A stretch of 64,000 nucleotides of DNA from Methanococcoides sp. (GTDB lineage: Archaea > Halobacteriota > Methanosarcinia > Methanosarcinales > Methanosarcinaceae), in contig JAIORJ010000133.1 in NCBI GenBank assembly GCA_021108185.1, positions 1 through 64,000 on the forward strand, given 5' to 3'. Both the position numbers and the translations under genes were made by a program. Shown here piece by piece: positions 1-7,809 of the stretch. The notes below the pieces were generated by a model. It saw nothing but the letters and a program-made list of their open reading frames with translations, was not told the origin of the DNA and searched no databases. The number at the start of each line of letters is the position of its first letter. Position 1 is the first letter of the stretch.

Positions 1-368
1 ACCACAAGAGGACCAAAGAAATCACCCTTACCTGATTCATCAGAGCCAATTACACTATGTCCACTTGCAACAGGCAAATCTATAGATGATGTTAACTTTT
101 CTTCAGGGATTGAAATATTCTTATTTGTAGGTGAAGGTACTGCAGTTTCTATGAGTGCAATACGTATTTCTTCTGCTTCAAGTGATGTATCTAACTGGGA
201 TAGGTCAACTTTAATTCCATTCTTTCCGTTATATATTCTAATTACGCGAGAAAACTGGTTTTTTGATACGCTAAACTGAATTCCGTAATTAATTTTTTTT
301 GGTGAATCTATGTTAAACCTTGGAATAAGGATTGATCTTATCTCATTGTACTTGTCAATTGTTTTCAT
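1..368 (-). CDS. rnhC: Ribonuclease HIII-like protein, N-terminal part
   Basis: The first 122 codons are present and the frame runs off the left edge of the window. Residues 108-120 read GSDESGKGDFFGP, the signature of type 2 RNases H, with the catalytic Asp-Glu at 110-111. An N-terminal segment of about 100 residues precedes it, as in RNase HIII, where a TBP-like substrate-binding domain sits; archaeal RNase HII has no such extension. The family cleaves the RNA strand of RNA-DNA hybrids. The ATG follows an AAGGGG ribosome binding site. RNase HIII is mainly bacterial and patchy in archaea, so transfer is possible. The family call is firm on the motif, but the HIII rather than HII assignment rests on the extension, and the catalytic C-terminus is outside the window. 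Confidence 0.8.
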   Translation of the reverse strand, partial: MKTIDKYNEIRSILIPRFNIDSPKKINYGIQFSVSKNQFSRVIRIYNGKNGIKVDLSQLDTSLEAEEIRIALIETAVPSPTNKNISIPEEKLTSSIDLPVASGHSVIGSDESGKGDFFGPLV

Positions 369-950
369 CTGATTCCCCTTATTGTTATTTCTTGATTCTA
401 AGTCTGGTATTTTCGTTCGGCTCTTATTCCTTGTTCCCGTATATCAAATGGATACATAGCCTTGTTTACAAATTGGTTATTGTGTGACAAAAACGTGATA
501 CATATGGTTAGTTGTAATATGGGCTCTGTAGAAATCCTCAACCAAACCAAACATACAATCTTGACATTCTCGGATTGCGTCGATTCGATTTAAGAGACAG
601 TTGAATATGCAGAAAACATCAGAAAAAACCGTGGAAGGGTTTTCGTCCAGCAAAGTAAATCTATGGGTATATCTATCTATTTAAGAGTCGATAATTCATT
701 TCCCATAAAATAAGATTAATTGATGCCATGTATTGATGAGCAAGATCATTTGTCTGTATGCCCTTTTTTTAACCTGCAAAAAGATCATCCTCATATCTAA
801 AGAGGATTTCCTTATCGCATTCAGAATAAGTCGCATTATCAATGCATTTTTCGACAGCCTTGAGGCTTTTATCGAAGTAACATAGAAAAATTTGTTTCAC
901 CTTCCTTGAACTTGTCAAGGCAGGTGAGAGATTTATACTGTAATTAGAAA
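369..950. other. Long spacer without a convincing gene
   Basis: This AT-rich stretch lies between the RNase HIII-like gene and the 3' end of tRNA-Thr. I see only short open stretches. One forward frame of about 39 codons (about 577-700) has no usable start, and one reverse frame of 67 codons would begin inside the tRNA gene. A short hairpin, AAAACC pairing with GGTTTT, occurs near 628-648 without a T-tract. No copy of the tRNA 3' end is visible that would mark an attachment site. Confidence 0.6.
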
Positions 951-1021
951 GCCTCGGGCGTGATTTGAACACGCGACCTCGTCCTTACCAAGGACGCGCT
1001 ATACCCCTAAGCCACCGAGGC
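951..1021 (-). tRNA. tRNA-Thr (GGT)
   Basis: A full cloverleaf can be drawn. The 7-bp acceptor is GCCTCGG with CCGAGGC, the D arm has an AGGGGTAT loop, and the anticodon stem CGTCC/GGACG encloses TTGGTAA. That puts GGT at positions 34-36, reading threonine ACC and ACU codons. The T arm is GCGTG-TTCAAAT-CACGC. CCA is not encoded. The gene is 71 nt with no intron. Confidence 0.95.
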
Positions 1022-1083
1022 ATCATTATTAATGGGTACAACTCCCTGATACACATAATCAAATATGAAGCTTTCGGTTGGGT

Positions 1084-1605
1084 TTATAAATCCCAGCGTT
1101 CATCCACTGGAAATCTCTCATTTATCCACATCATGGTACTGTTGTCATGCACTATGTGATAGGAGCGTGAAAGTACCCTACTGATGTCGAAAAGAGGATC
1201 ACTTTCGGCAATATTGATATTATCGAAATCCCTGCGGGTCTCAATGCCGCTGTTCCTCAATATCTTGCCAATGGGGATATCTGCGCGCATCAGGTCCTGG
1301 CGTATATTTTCGGGCATCCTCTCTATGGGAGACAGGGACAACGCCCTCACAAAGGGAATGTCACCTGCTAAAAGGGTGACCAGACGATAGTTCACGTCTG
1401 ACCCTTCAGGGACCTTCAACAGAGAAGACATCTCAGCATCCGCTTTAACGAGATGCTGTGCTTCAGTGACCACTGAAATGTCCTTACGGGTCATGATCTC
1501 CAGAAGGAAGGTCACAGAACCATCTGTACCGGCACATACCCTCAGGCATGTAGGGATATCAAATGCCTTGAGATCCCTTAAGAATTCCGAATTAACGAAT
1601 GTCAC
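1084..1605 (-). CDS. Chorismate pyruvate-lyase-like protein (DUF98/UbiC-related)
   Basis: This 173-residue protein resembles the archaeal DUF98 family, related to chorismate lyase (UbiC), which releases pyruvate from chorismate to give 4-hydroxybenzoate. In methanogens 4-hydroxybenzoate is a precursor of the methanopterin side chain, so a role in H4SPT synthesis is plausible but inferred. It is a single soluble domain with no signal peptide or membrane segment. The start is a GTG without a clear ribosome binding site. It lies 33 nt downstream of a DUF5611 gene on the same strand and is probably cotranscribed with it. The family call is by overall pattern, without a decisive short motif. Confidence 0.6.
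   Translation of the reverse strand: MTFVNSEFLRDLKAFDIPTCLRVCAGTDGSVTFLLEIMTRKDISVVTEAQHLVKADAEMSSLLKVPEGSDVNYRLVTLLAGDIPFVRALSLSPIERMPENIRQDLMRADIPIGKILRNSGIETRRDFDNINIAESDPLFDISRVLSRSYHIVHDNSTMMWINERFPVDERWDL
1085..1092 (-). promoter_or_regulatory. TATA box for tRNA-Thr
   Basis: On the minus strand TTTATAAA lies about 64 nt upstream of the tRNA 5' end. It overlaps the last codons and TAA stop of the chorismate-lyase-like gene, so the tRNA promoter is embedded in the end of the upstream gene. The sequence match is good; function is inferred. Confidence 0.5.
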
Positions 1606-1638
1606 TACTGATCAATATCCGAACTTTTTTTAATATAA

Positions 1639-1950
1639 TCACTTTCCAACTGCTTTCTTTGCCTGGTTACGGCGTTCCTTAGCAGTGTATCCGGTCGCGA
1701 GCAAAAGGAAATCCCGGAAACGTTTGTTCGTATCAAGGATCAGCTCATCGTCAACAGAAGAAACATCCATGTCCGTATCCACGACAAGCATCTTGCCATT
1801 CATAGAAACAGACAACTCCTTGATAACACCATACGAAACAGAAAGCTTATTGCCATCTCGCTTGATGTCAACTGGGAAACATTTGCCTACCTCTTCATAG
1901 ATCCGTTCGATATCCGGAGAAAAACCACGTTTTAACTTGTATTCCTGCAT
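1639..1950 (-). CDS. DUF5611 family archaeal protein
   Basis: A 103-residue protein starting MQEYKLKRGFSPDIE and ending with a conserved-looking TGYTAKERR segment, typical of the DUF5611 family of small euryarchaeal proteins of unknown function. I chose the internal ATG because AAAGGG sits eight bases before it; an in-frame start ten codons earlier lacks such a site. There is no membrane segment and no cysteine cluster, and the basic C-terminus might contact nucleic acid (inference). It precedes the chorismate-lyase-like gene by 33 nt. The histidine kinase remnant ends about 50 nt upstream of it. Confidence 0.7.
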   Translation of the reverse strand: MQEYKLKRGFSPDIERIYEEVGKCFPVDIKRDGNKLSVSYGVIKELSVSMNGKMLVVDTDMDVSSVDDELILDTNKRFRDFLLLATGYTAKERRNQAKKAVGK

Positions 1951-2001
1951 TGCAATCCCTTTCGTAAATACATTGAACACGAATAAATATTCCGGTGAGA
2001 A

Positions 2002-2538
2002 TCAGCCGAATTTCTTCAAAGTCACCCAAAAAGCACAACCTTTTCCATCAGGATTGTCATCGACACCCACCTGACCCTTATGAAGTTCAGCTATCCTCTT
2101 AACAATTGCAAGCTCCAGACCCGCACCTTTGATATGATCAGAATTAAACCTTGTGAACCTCTCAAACAAAAAGGGTTTGTCAGCATCAAGAACTCCAATA
2201 CCATTGTCCCTGACCATCACTTTCCAATGATCACCAAGTTCCGCGACATCCAGCTCTACCTTGGAGCCTTCCGGACTATACTTTATCGCATTGGAAAGAT
2301 AGTTGACAAACACCGCATCAACCATCGGATTCGCATAAGCATGGCATTGCCCTTTAAAAATTAACGAGACATATATCGACTTCTTGCTTGAATGCGGCTC
2401 AAGATCCTCGATCACATTCTTCAGGATGGAAATAATATCTATCATCTTAAAGTCAATATCTTCGATCGACTCCAGCTTTGAATATTTCGATGAAGATTCA
2501 ATGAAATCAATCATCTTATAATTAAAGGATATTAGCAA
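2002..2538 (-). pseudogene. Truncated sensor histidine kinase (ATPase domain only)
   Basis: The roughly 170 residues keep the end of a dimerisation helix and an HATPase_c domain: N-box VNYLSNAIKYSPEG, G1 box DNGIG, F box LFERFTR and a G2-like GAGLELAIVKR. Sensor, PAS and HisKA segments, including the phospho-accepting histidine, are missing. A TAA stop lies in frame at 2548-2550, just above the first possible TTG, and the better ATG at 2514 has no ribosome binding site. The usual GTGLGLAIVK of the G2 box is altered. I read this as the 3' remnant of a decayed kinase gene. An orphan ATP-binding partner protein is the less likely alternative. Confidence 0.7.
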
Positions 2539-2920
2539 ACTGTTTACTTAAAATAAATAAATGCATCTTAATATTAAAACATGTCCATTTAACTTTAAGT
2601 GTCATCCGTGTGTACAAATTGTAGCATTTCATGTACATGCGTATATATCCCCTTCGTTTCCATTGGACAAATTTGATATTAATAACTACATATAACACCC
2701 CGTAGCACAACATAAATAAATAAGTAATTACATACTATCATATTGAGTAAGGTTATATGATCGGTTCATACCGTACCAACACCAATCACCACAACAACTT
2801 TTTTCAGTCGCTCAAAACCTTGCTCATTTTTAATTCGATCTTTTAAATATTGAAAAATATTATTACCCATATTGAACTGATTTTGCACAGGTCTTCGAAA
2901 ACTTGTGGCCGGAACCAGCC
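2539..2920. other. AT-rich spacer above the kinase remnant
   Basis: No gene with a plausible start and composition is seen. The region should hold the lost N-terminal part of the kinase if the gene decayed in place, but I could not recognise HisKA or PAS coding in any frame. A CATGTACATG palindrome occurs near 2630. Nothing else stands out. Confidence 0.5.
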
Positions 2921-3616
2921 TTATTTTTCAAGGACCACTTTCCCATTGACACCCATCAGAATAACGCGGGATACGACCAAAAGAGCCTTCTTTCCAATCT
3001 TTTCCATATCCTCCCATCCAGGGACAGCAATGTTATAGTCTTGAAATGGAAGATCGAAATCGGGATTGCTCAGGAACTGATAGAATAGTACTTCAGAAGC
3101 ACTCTCCATATATGGGAACAAAGAAGGTAAAGTAGCAAGGTTCACATAACCTGGAATTACGCGCACCCATATACGCAGCCACTTTTTGCGAGCGATCTCA
3201 AGGGAGGCCCTTAACAAGGTCACATATTTCTTAGTTCTCTCTTCAGACATGCCCGTCAGCTCCATAATAGCCTTCAAGTCATCAAGAGGTGCTTTCAATT
3301 CCAGGACAAAGCCATGTACGTAAGGCAATGCTCCTTCCAGAACCTCAGGTTTCATCCCATTTGATTTTAACAGAACCTCTTTTCCAGCATCATTAAGTGC
3401 CTTTATGAGAGGAATAAGCTCTTTTTGCAATGTCGGCTCAGCCCCACCAAGGTGAACGGTCTTAGAATGGGAATTTTTGGCAATATCGACCACTTCCTCC
3501 ACAAACATTTCTTTGAAAGGCTGATGAATGTGAACACAATAAGGACATTTCATATTGCAACCAAAAAATTCCACACGCATCATTCCATTAGAATCAGATA
3601 TATCGACCAAACGCAT
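2921..3616 (-). CDS. Radical SAM protein, activase-like
   Basis: A 231-residue protein with the radical SAM cluster motif CX3CX2C at Cys20, Cys24 and Cys27 (CNMKCPYC). A GGAEPT motif at 57-62 matches the SAM-binding GGE motif of pyruvate-formate-lyase-activase and anaerobic-NrdG-type enzymes. It is short, with no extra iron-sulfur domain, which fits the activating-enzyme group that installs glycyl radicals, but no glycyl-radical enzyme is next to it and the substrate is unknown. The ATG is preceded by a GGGGGG ribosome binding site. It is divergent from the small acidic gene at 3779. Family is confident, function is not. Confidence 0.8.
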   Translation of the reverse strand: MRLVDISDSNGMMRVEFFGCNMKCPYCVHIHQPFKEMFVEEVVDIAKNSHSKTVHLGGAEPTLQKELIPLIKALNDAGKEVLLKSNGMKPEVLEGALPYVHGFVLELKAPLDDLKAIMELTGMSEERTKKYVTLLRASLEIARKKWLRIWVRVIPGYVNLATLPSLFPYMESASEVLFYQFLSNPDFDLPFQDYNIAVPGWEDMEKIGKKALLVVSRVILMGVNGKVVLEK

Positions 3617-3778
3617 CCATACCCCCCAGTTACAACATTAACTACCTTGAATAGTAAGTTTTTCGACAAAGGATATTAACCTATGTAACTACCTCCTCCC
3701 AGCCTTTCAAATAGGCATCACAGCGATTACTATTTATGGAGAACATGCCATCAATTCATTAGATCCAAGGTGACCATA

Positions 3779-4081
3779 ATGCCAAAAAAACTAACAATTG
3801 AAGATCTCGAAAAAAGGAAAGAGAAGATAGAGATAGAAGAAGAACTTGGCGAAAAGCTCGAAGACCTTTATGACATCATAATGCCTCCGGGAACTCCATC
3901 TTACATAATGTATGATATGATCGAAGAGTTCGAACTGGAACCGTTCGAAAGGAAACTTACTGTCAACATCGTGGAATGTGACGAAAGGAACGTTATAGTC
4001 CTTAGAGGAAAACTCGAGGTTGTAAAGGAAGCAGAACAGTATTACTTCAAAGAGATGGAAGAATATATCAACTCAAACTGA
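3779..4081 (+). CDS. Small acidic protein of unknown function
   Basis: About 100 residues, very rich in Glu and Lys in its first 30 positions (probably a charged helix). A compact segment follows with the pattern IIMPPGTPSYIMYDMIEEFELEPFERKLTVNI split over a turn and strands. I do not recognise the family. I chose ATG at 3779 because AAGGTGA lies seven bases before it; a GTG at 3770 overlaps that ribosome binding site and is unlikely. It is divergent from the radical SAM gene and convergent with methanogenesis marker 2. There are no cysteines for metal and no membrane segment. It may be a methanogen-restricted gene, but the sequence does not show that. Confidence 0.7.
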   Translation: MPKKLTIEDLEKRKEKIEIEEELGEKLEDLYDIIMPPGTPSYIMYDMIEEFELEPFERKLTVNIVECDERNVIVLRGKLEVVKEAEQYYFKEMEEYINSN

Positions 4082-4119
4082 TTTAATAAAAGGAATGACC
4101 TGATGGCAGTGCCACAGAG

Positions 4120-5115
4120 TCATTCAACATCTTCTGCACTCAATTCAATTCCGGTTATAGTATCAGAGTTCAGGTCAAAGACAACTGCTTTTTGCTCACC
4201 CGAGTATATATCCACGAGACCGGAATCATTGATGCTTCCAACGACCGCCGCAGTAATACCGACCTCTTCAAAGATACGTATACATTCATCACAGTTCTCC
4301 GGTTTTGTGCTAATGACATAACCAGTAGCAGGGTATATCTTAAGCCATTGTTCAAGCTCAAGCTCGTCAGGTATCGGGATCATATCGAGGTCCACGGATG
4401 CACCTACCTTGCTGGTCTCACATAACATACCCAGAGTTCCGATAGTACCGGGATTACTGATATCCTTTCCTGCGATCGCCAATTTCCTTTCAGCAATGGT
4501 CTGCATTACAAGGAAACGGTCACGAACTGTCTGAGCATCCTTGAAAGATGTGGTATCCCAGCTGTAAGGGGAATTCTTCCCGACCCGACCATCCATATCA
4601 TAGGCAACTATTATCGAATCCCCGGGTTTTGCCATATCACTTCTGATGATACAGTCCTTTTTGGCGACCCCTATTATTGCAACCCCAAGGGAATTGTAAG
4701 GGGTGTCAGGGTGAATATGACCACCCACCATGGGAACACCGAACTTCTTCACGCCGTCCTTTATGCCCCGCATCATCTCTTTGCAGGCCTCCGTGTCACA
4801 AGAGGACATGACATTGACCATTGCAACTGGCCTTCCACCCATTGCAGAGATATCATTTACATTGACAACTACGGAAGTGTAGCCTGTCCACCATTGGCTT
4901 TCCATTGCGATCTTACCCCAGATAGCATCAGCAGCGAACAGGATCACCTCATCACCACCAGTATCTAAGACCGCAGCATCATCGCCAAAGTCAACGATCG
5001 TCTCGCCGTATTCACTGCGGACATCCTCGAACATATTCACGATATCAGCAATGGGCTTTTTACGGGTCACACCTTCAAAATTCCGAAGGTTCGCAGCTAA
5101 TTGTTCAATATCCAA
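4120..5115 (-). CDS. mmp2: Methanogenesis marker protein 2 (AIR-synthase/PurM-like)
   Basis: A 331-residue PurM-fold protein related to AIR synthetase, selenophosphate synthetase and thiamine-phosphate kinase. The metal/ATP motif GDDAAV is at 44-49, followed by NVNDISAMGGRPV and a glycine-rich MVGGHIHPD segment. This is the architecture of methanogenesis marker 2, found across methanogens; its substrate is unknown, and ATP-dependent activation of a small molecule is inferred from the fold. The start is a TTG behind GGGTGGATC. It lies downstream of nifB with a 39-nt gap on the same strand, so the two are probably cotranscribed. Confidence 0.82.
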   Translation of the reverse strand: MDIEQLAANLRNFEGVTRKKPIADIVNMFEDVRSEYGETIVDFGDDAAVLDTGGDEVILFAADAIWGKIAMESQWWTGYTSVVVNVNDISAMGGRPVAMVNVMSSCDTEACKEMMRGIKDGVKKFGVPMVGGHIHPDTPYNSLGVAIIGVAKKDCIIRSDMAKPGDSIIVAYDMDGRVGKNSPYSWDTTSFKDAQTVRDRFLVMQTIAERKLAIAGKDISNPGTIGTLGMLCETSKVGASVDLDMIPIPDELELEQWLKIYPATGYVISTKPENCDECIRIFEEVGITAAVVGSINDSGLVDIYSGEQKAVVFDLNSDTITGIELSAEDVE

Positions 5116-5154
5116 TAGGATCCACCCTTTAATATCCTTAAAAAAAATGAAAGA

Positions 5155-6093
5155 TCATTCACTATGATCTTTCTTTTCTATCGACTCCATCTTAATGACG
5201 TTCCTGCGCTCTTCGCTCATCTGTGAAAGGTCCTTACCGATAAGACCGTAAGCATCAGACCTGCATTGGCGACAGTGCCTCATCTGCTGTACGTAAGGTT
5301 CACAGGAGTCCTGCACCTCTTTACGTACTTCATTTGATGGAGGCTCCATGTCCGCGAACTTTGCCTGACATATGAGAGGCATGATGTTCATGATGAAAAC
5401 ACCTATTTCGCGTATCTTCTTTGCAACCTCTACAATATGATCTTTATTGATCTCTGGGATAAGGACGGTGTTCACTTTTACGACCATCCCTGCCTCAACA
5501 GCTTTTTCGATTCCTTCAAGCTGGTTGGCAATGAGGATCTCTGCAGCTTCAACGCCTGTGTAGGATTTGCCTTTGTAAGATATATGGTCAACTATCTGTG
5601 CCTGGATCTTAGGATCGATGGCATTAAGAGTCACAGTAAGTGTACTGACCCCTACCCTGAGAAGCTCGTCCATTTTCTCCGGTAGAGCAAGACCATTGGT
5701 ACTAAGACAAAGAGTTACATCAGGGAACTCGTTCTTGATCAGCTCCAAGGTCTCAAAGGTCTCATCGTTAGCCAGCGGGTCACCAGGACCTGCCACAGCA
5801 ACCACCTTAATGAAAGGATGCTCCTTGAGGACCTGTCGTGTCTTTTCAAGAGCTTCCTGTGGAGTTAGTACTTCACTTGTCACACCTGGGCGGCTTTCGT
5901 TCACACAATCGAACTTACGTTCACAATAGTTGCACTGTATATTGCATTTTGGAGCAACAGGCAAGTGTATTCGGCCATATTTATGCTGCGCGTTCTTATC
6001 ATAACATGGATGTTCTGAGATCTTACGCAGAATTTCACGGTCCACATCATTTACATCATGACATTCTTCAGTGATTTTATCAGTATCAGGCAA
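5155..6093 (-). CDS. nifB: NifB-type radical SAM cofactor protein
   Basis: A 312-residue single-domain NifB. HPCYDKNAQHKYGRIHLPVA at 28-47 precedes the radical SAM motif CNIQCNYC (Cys50, 54, 57), and the C-terminal CRQCRSDAYGL (about 274-284) matches the cysteine pair that holds NifB clusters. NifB fuses two [4Fe-4S] clusters with a SAM-derived carbon to make the NifB-cofactor precursor of FeMo-co. The NifX-like C-terminal domain of many bacterial NifBs is absent, as usual in methanogens. The start is TTG with a strong GGAGG eight bases upstream. No nifHDK is in the window. It sits directly upstream of methanogenesis marker 2. Confidence 0.88.
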   Translation of the reverse strand: MPDTDKITEECHDVNDVDREILRKISEHPCYDKNAQHKYGRIHLPVAPKCNIQCNYCERKFDCVNESRPGVTSEVLTPQEALEKTRQVLKEHPFIKVVAVAGPGDPLANDETFETLELIKNEFPDVTLCLSTNGLALPEKMDELLRVGVSTLTVTLNAIDPKIQAQIVDHISYKGKSYTGVEAAEILIANQLEGIEKAVEAGMVVKVNTVLIPEINKDHIVEVAKKIREIGVFIMNIMPLICQAKFADMEPPSNEVRKEVQDSCEPYVQQMRHCRQCRSDAYGLIGKDLSQMSEERRNVIKMESIEKKDHSE

Positions 6094-6172
6094 AATATGT
6101 CCTCCGGCAGTAATAAAGCATCTGAACTTAAATTAAGACCCTTAAAGATATAGATATAGGTTTTGGAATATC

Positions 6173-6523
6173 TCACTCAAAACCGTTCAATTCGCACCAT
6201 TTTCCATGACCTTCCCATACCTTCACAGATACTGGAAGCCCAAGCTGTTCAAAAAGCTGACCATGCATGTGTTCACAGATATTTTCGGCACTTGGGAAAG
6301 GAAGAACGTCATTCAAGAGCTTATGGTCGTATGTTTTGAGGATTTCCTTTACGATCTTCTTGATAATGTAAAAATCCATGACCATTCCATTCTCTTGTTT
6401 CTCGCCTTCCAGAACTATCTCTATCTTATAAGTGTGACCGTGGACTATACCACAGGTCTCATGTTCCGGCAAATAGTGTGCACTGTCAATGTATTCTATT
6501 ATTCCAAGTCTCATTTTTGTCAT
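6173..6523 (-). CDS. queD: 6-carboxytetrahydropterin synthase (QueD)
   Basis: A 116-residue member of the 6-pyruvoyl-tetrahydropterin synthase family. Zinc-binding histidines are at 16 (SAHYLP), 28 and 30 (VHGHTY), with Cys24 in the catalytic position and a closing WEGHGKWCELNGF. It converts dihydroneopterin triphosphate to 6-carboxy-tetrahydropterin, the first committed step to preQ0 after the GTP cyclohydrolase. I chose the ATG that overlaps the queE stop (TAATG), a tight coupling; a GTG five codons earlier is possible. It is the last gene of the queC-DUF366-queE-queD unit. The product preQ0 is the precursor of archaeosine at tRNA position 15. Confidence 0.88.
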   Translation of the reverse strand: MTKMRLGIIEYIDSAHYLPEHETCGIVHGHTYKIEIVLEGEKQENGMVMDFYIIKKIVKEILKTYDHKLLNDVLPFPSAENICEHMHGQLFEQLGLPVSVKVWEGHGKWCELNGFE

Positions 6524-7239
6524 TATAAACAACCCCACATTTTGTGTGTCTGAGGAATTATTAATGTATCCACTGAATCAAGCAGGTCTTTTTGCAATTG
6601 AAGCAAAAATTCAATGCCTGATGAAAAATGTTTTTGTGTTACCGGTTGAAGCACAACACAGGAAACATAGTCGGATATAGCATCCACCATCCTGTATACA
6701 TCATCTGGAACAGTATCCTTTGTGACCACCAGTTTACAGAAACATTCCCTATCCTTTGTCTGTCTGAGTGTTCTAAAACATTCGATGGTCTGTTCAAGAT
6801 GTGCCACAAGGTCCTCACCTTCGAACTCATCTATGAGCTTTATGTCCCCTGAAACGTAAGAGACCTTATCTTTGATCTTTTCCGCCATATGAGGCAACGT
6901 CATGTTCGATTCCAGATACAATGGATGAGGGATATCCATCTCGGAAATGAAATCCGCATGGAGAAGAGGTTCACCACCAGTCAGGGAAACTGAATGGATA
7001 TTACCATAATTACCAAGGAGCTCACTGACCTGAGAGGTGACAAGAGGATTTGGGATGTTCTCAAAGCTGTTCGAACCCGGTGTTCTTTCAAACATGCAGA
7101 CACTGGGGTCTGCCGGTTCGGTATCACAATAAGAACAATTCAAATTGCATCCGATGAAACGCACGAACGCCTGCCTCACACCAACATGAGGACCTTCGCC
7201 CTGAACGGAACAGAATATCTCACTTATGGGAGCTTCCAT
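6523..7239 (-). CDS. queE: 7-carboxy-7-deazaguanine synthase (QueE)
   Basis: A 238-residue radical SAM enzyme that contracts the ring of 6-carboxytetrahydropterin to 7-carboxy-7-deazaguanine. It begins with the QueE hallmark ISEIFCSVQGEGPHVGVRQ, followed by CNLNCSYC (Cys31, 35, 38), a standard CX3CX2C motif, and the SAM motif TGGEPLL at 86-92. Its ATG overlaps the DUF366 stop by one base, and its own TAA overlaps the queD ATG, so translation is coupled on both sides. Length is normal for archaeal QueE. Nothing is odd in the active-site motifs. Confidence 0.92.
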   Translation of the reverse strand: MEAPISEIFCSVQGEGPHVGVRQAFVRFIGCNLNCSYCDTEPADPSVCMFERTPGSNSFENIPNPLVTSQVSELLGNYGNIHSVSLTGGEPLLHADFISEMDIPHPLYLESNMTLPHMAEKIKDKVSYVSGDIKLIDEFEGEDLVAHLEQTIECFRTLRQTKDRECFCKLVVTKDTVPDDVYRMVDAISDYVSCVVLQPVTQKHFSSGIEFLLQLQKDLLDSVDTLIIPQTHKMWGCL

Positions 7240-7796
7240 CAGATCACATCCAAGGGCCGTGATTTTCTCAGATCTTTTTCAATATCATGGATCTCAGCAA
7301 CATATCGATTGCCAATGTCGGTAAGTAAGCTTACAGCATTGTTCTCATCGATCCCGACATCATTGAGGTTCCCATAGAAATCATGGTAGACATTTATCCC
7401 AAAATGGATCTTCTGGGATACTGCCGAAGTGCTGGCTATCGATATCGTCAGTTTTTTGCCATTTACAAAAAGATCATCACCTTGACGGGTGGTAACGACA
7501 CCATTAGCAGAGAGAGATTCTGCAACAATTGAAGTAAAGAGCCGCTGTCTTGCGTATACCAATTTAAGGTCAGTGGAATCGAAGTGCTCTATTAAGAAAT
7601 GCAGCATATCCGTAGAATAGATGGAATCGCCCATCCTTTTGTCCTCAAGGTCTATCATATGTTCTATCTTGACATCGCATCCTCCCCGGAAGGCAACGAT
7701 GGAATCATACTGAACCCCTTTTAGGTTATACGCCCAGAGAGAAGATATCTGGCTGCCATCATAATGTACTTTTTCATCTAGAACGATACATTCCAT
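7239..7796 (-). CDS. DUF366 family protein in the preQ0 operon
   Basis: About 185 residues, matching the archaeal DUF366 family by its start (MECIVLDEKVHYDG) and by a conserved central segment with LEDKRMGDSIYS and HFLIEHFD. Function is unknown. It sits between queC (14-nt gap) and queE (1-nt overlap), so its job is probably tied to 7-deazaguanine or archaeosine synthesis. A role in binding or handling an intermediate is inference. I chose the ATG behind AAGGTG; a GTG three codons upstream overlaps that site. No cysteine clusters or membrane segments are visible. Confidence 0.72.
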   Translation of the reverse strand: MECIVLDEKVHYDGSQISSLWAYNLKGVQYDSIVAFRGGCDVKIEHMIDLEDKRMGDSIYSTDMLHFLIEHFDSTDLKLVYARQRLFTSIVAESLSANGVVTTRQGDDLFVNGKKLTISIASTSAVSQKIHFGINVYHDFYGNLNDVGIDENNAVSLLTDIGNRYVAEIHDIEKDLRKSRPLDVI

Positions 7797-7809
7797 TACA
7801 AACACCTTA

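Noticed and set aside
577-700. Forward open stretch of about 39 codons (ETVEYAENIRKNRGRVFV...) in the first spacer
   Set aside because: No usable start codon and no recognisable family; it may be a remnant but cannot be supported.
769-972. 67-codon reverse open frame next to tRNA-Thr
   Set aside because: Its start lies inside the tRNA gene, there is no ribosome binding site, and the protein resembles nothing known to me.
2548-2550. Pyrrolysine readthrough as an explanation for the truncated kinase
   Set aside because: The in-frame stop is TAA, not the TAG that encodes pyrrolysine in Methanosarcinaceae.
2522-2713. Reverse frame of 63 codons above the kinase remnant
   Set aside because: Low-complexity, AT-driven composition, no ribosome binding site, and it overlaps the kinase fragment out of frame.
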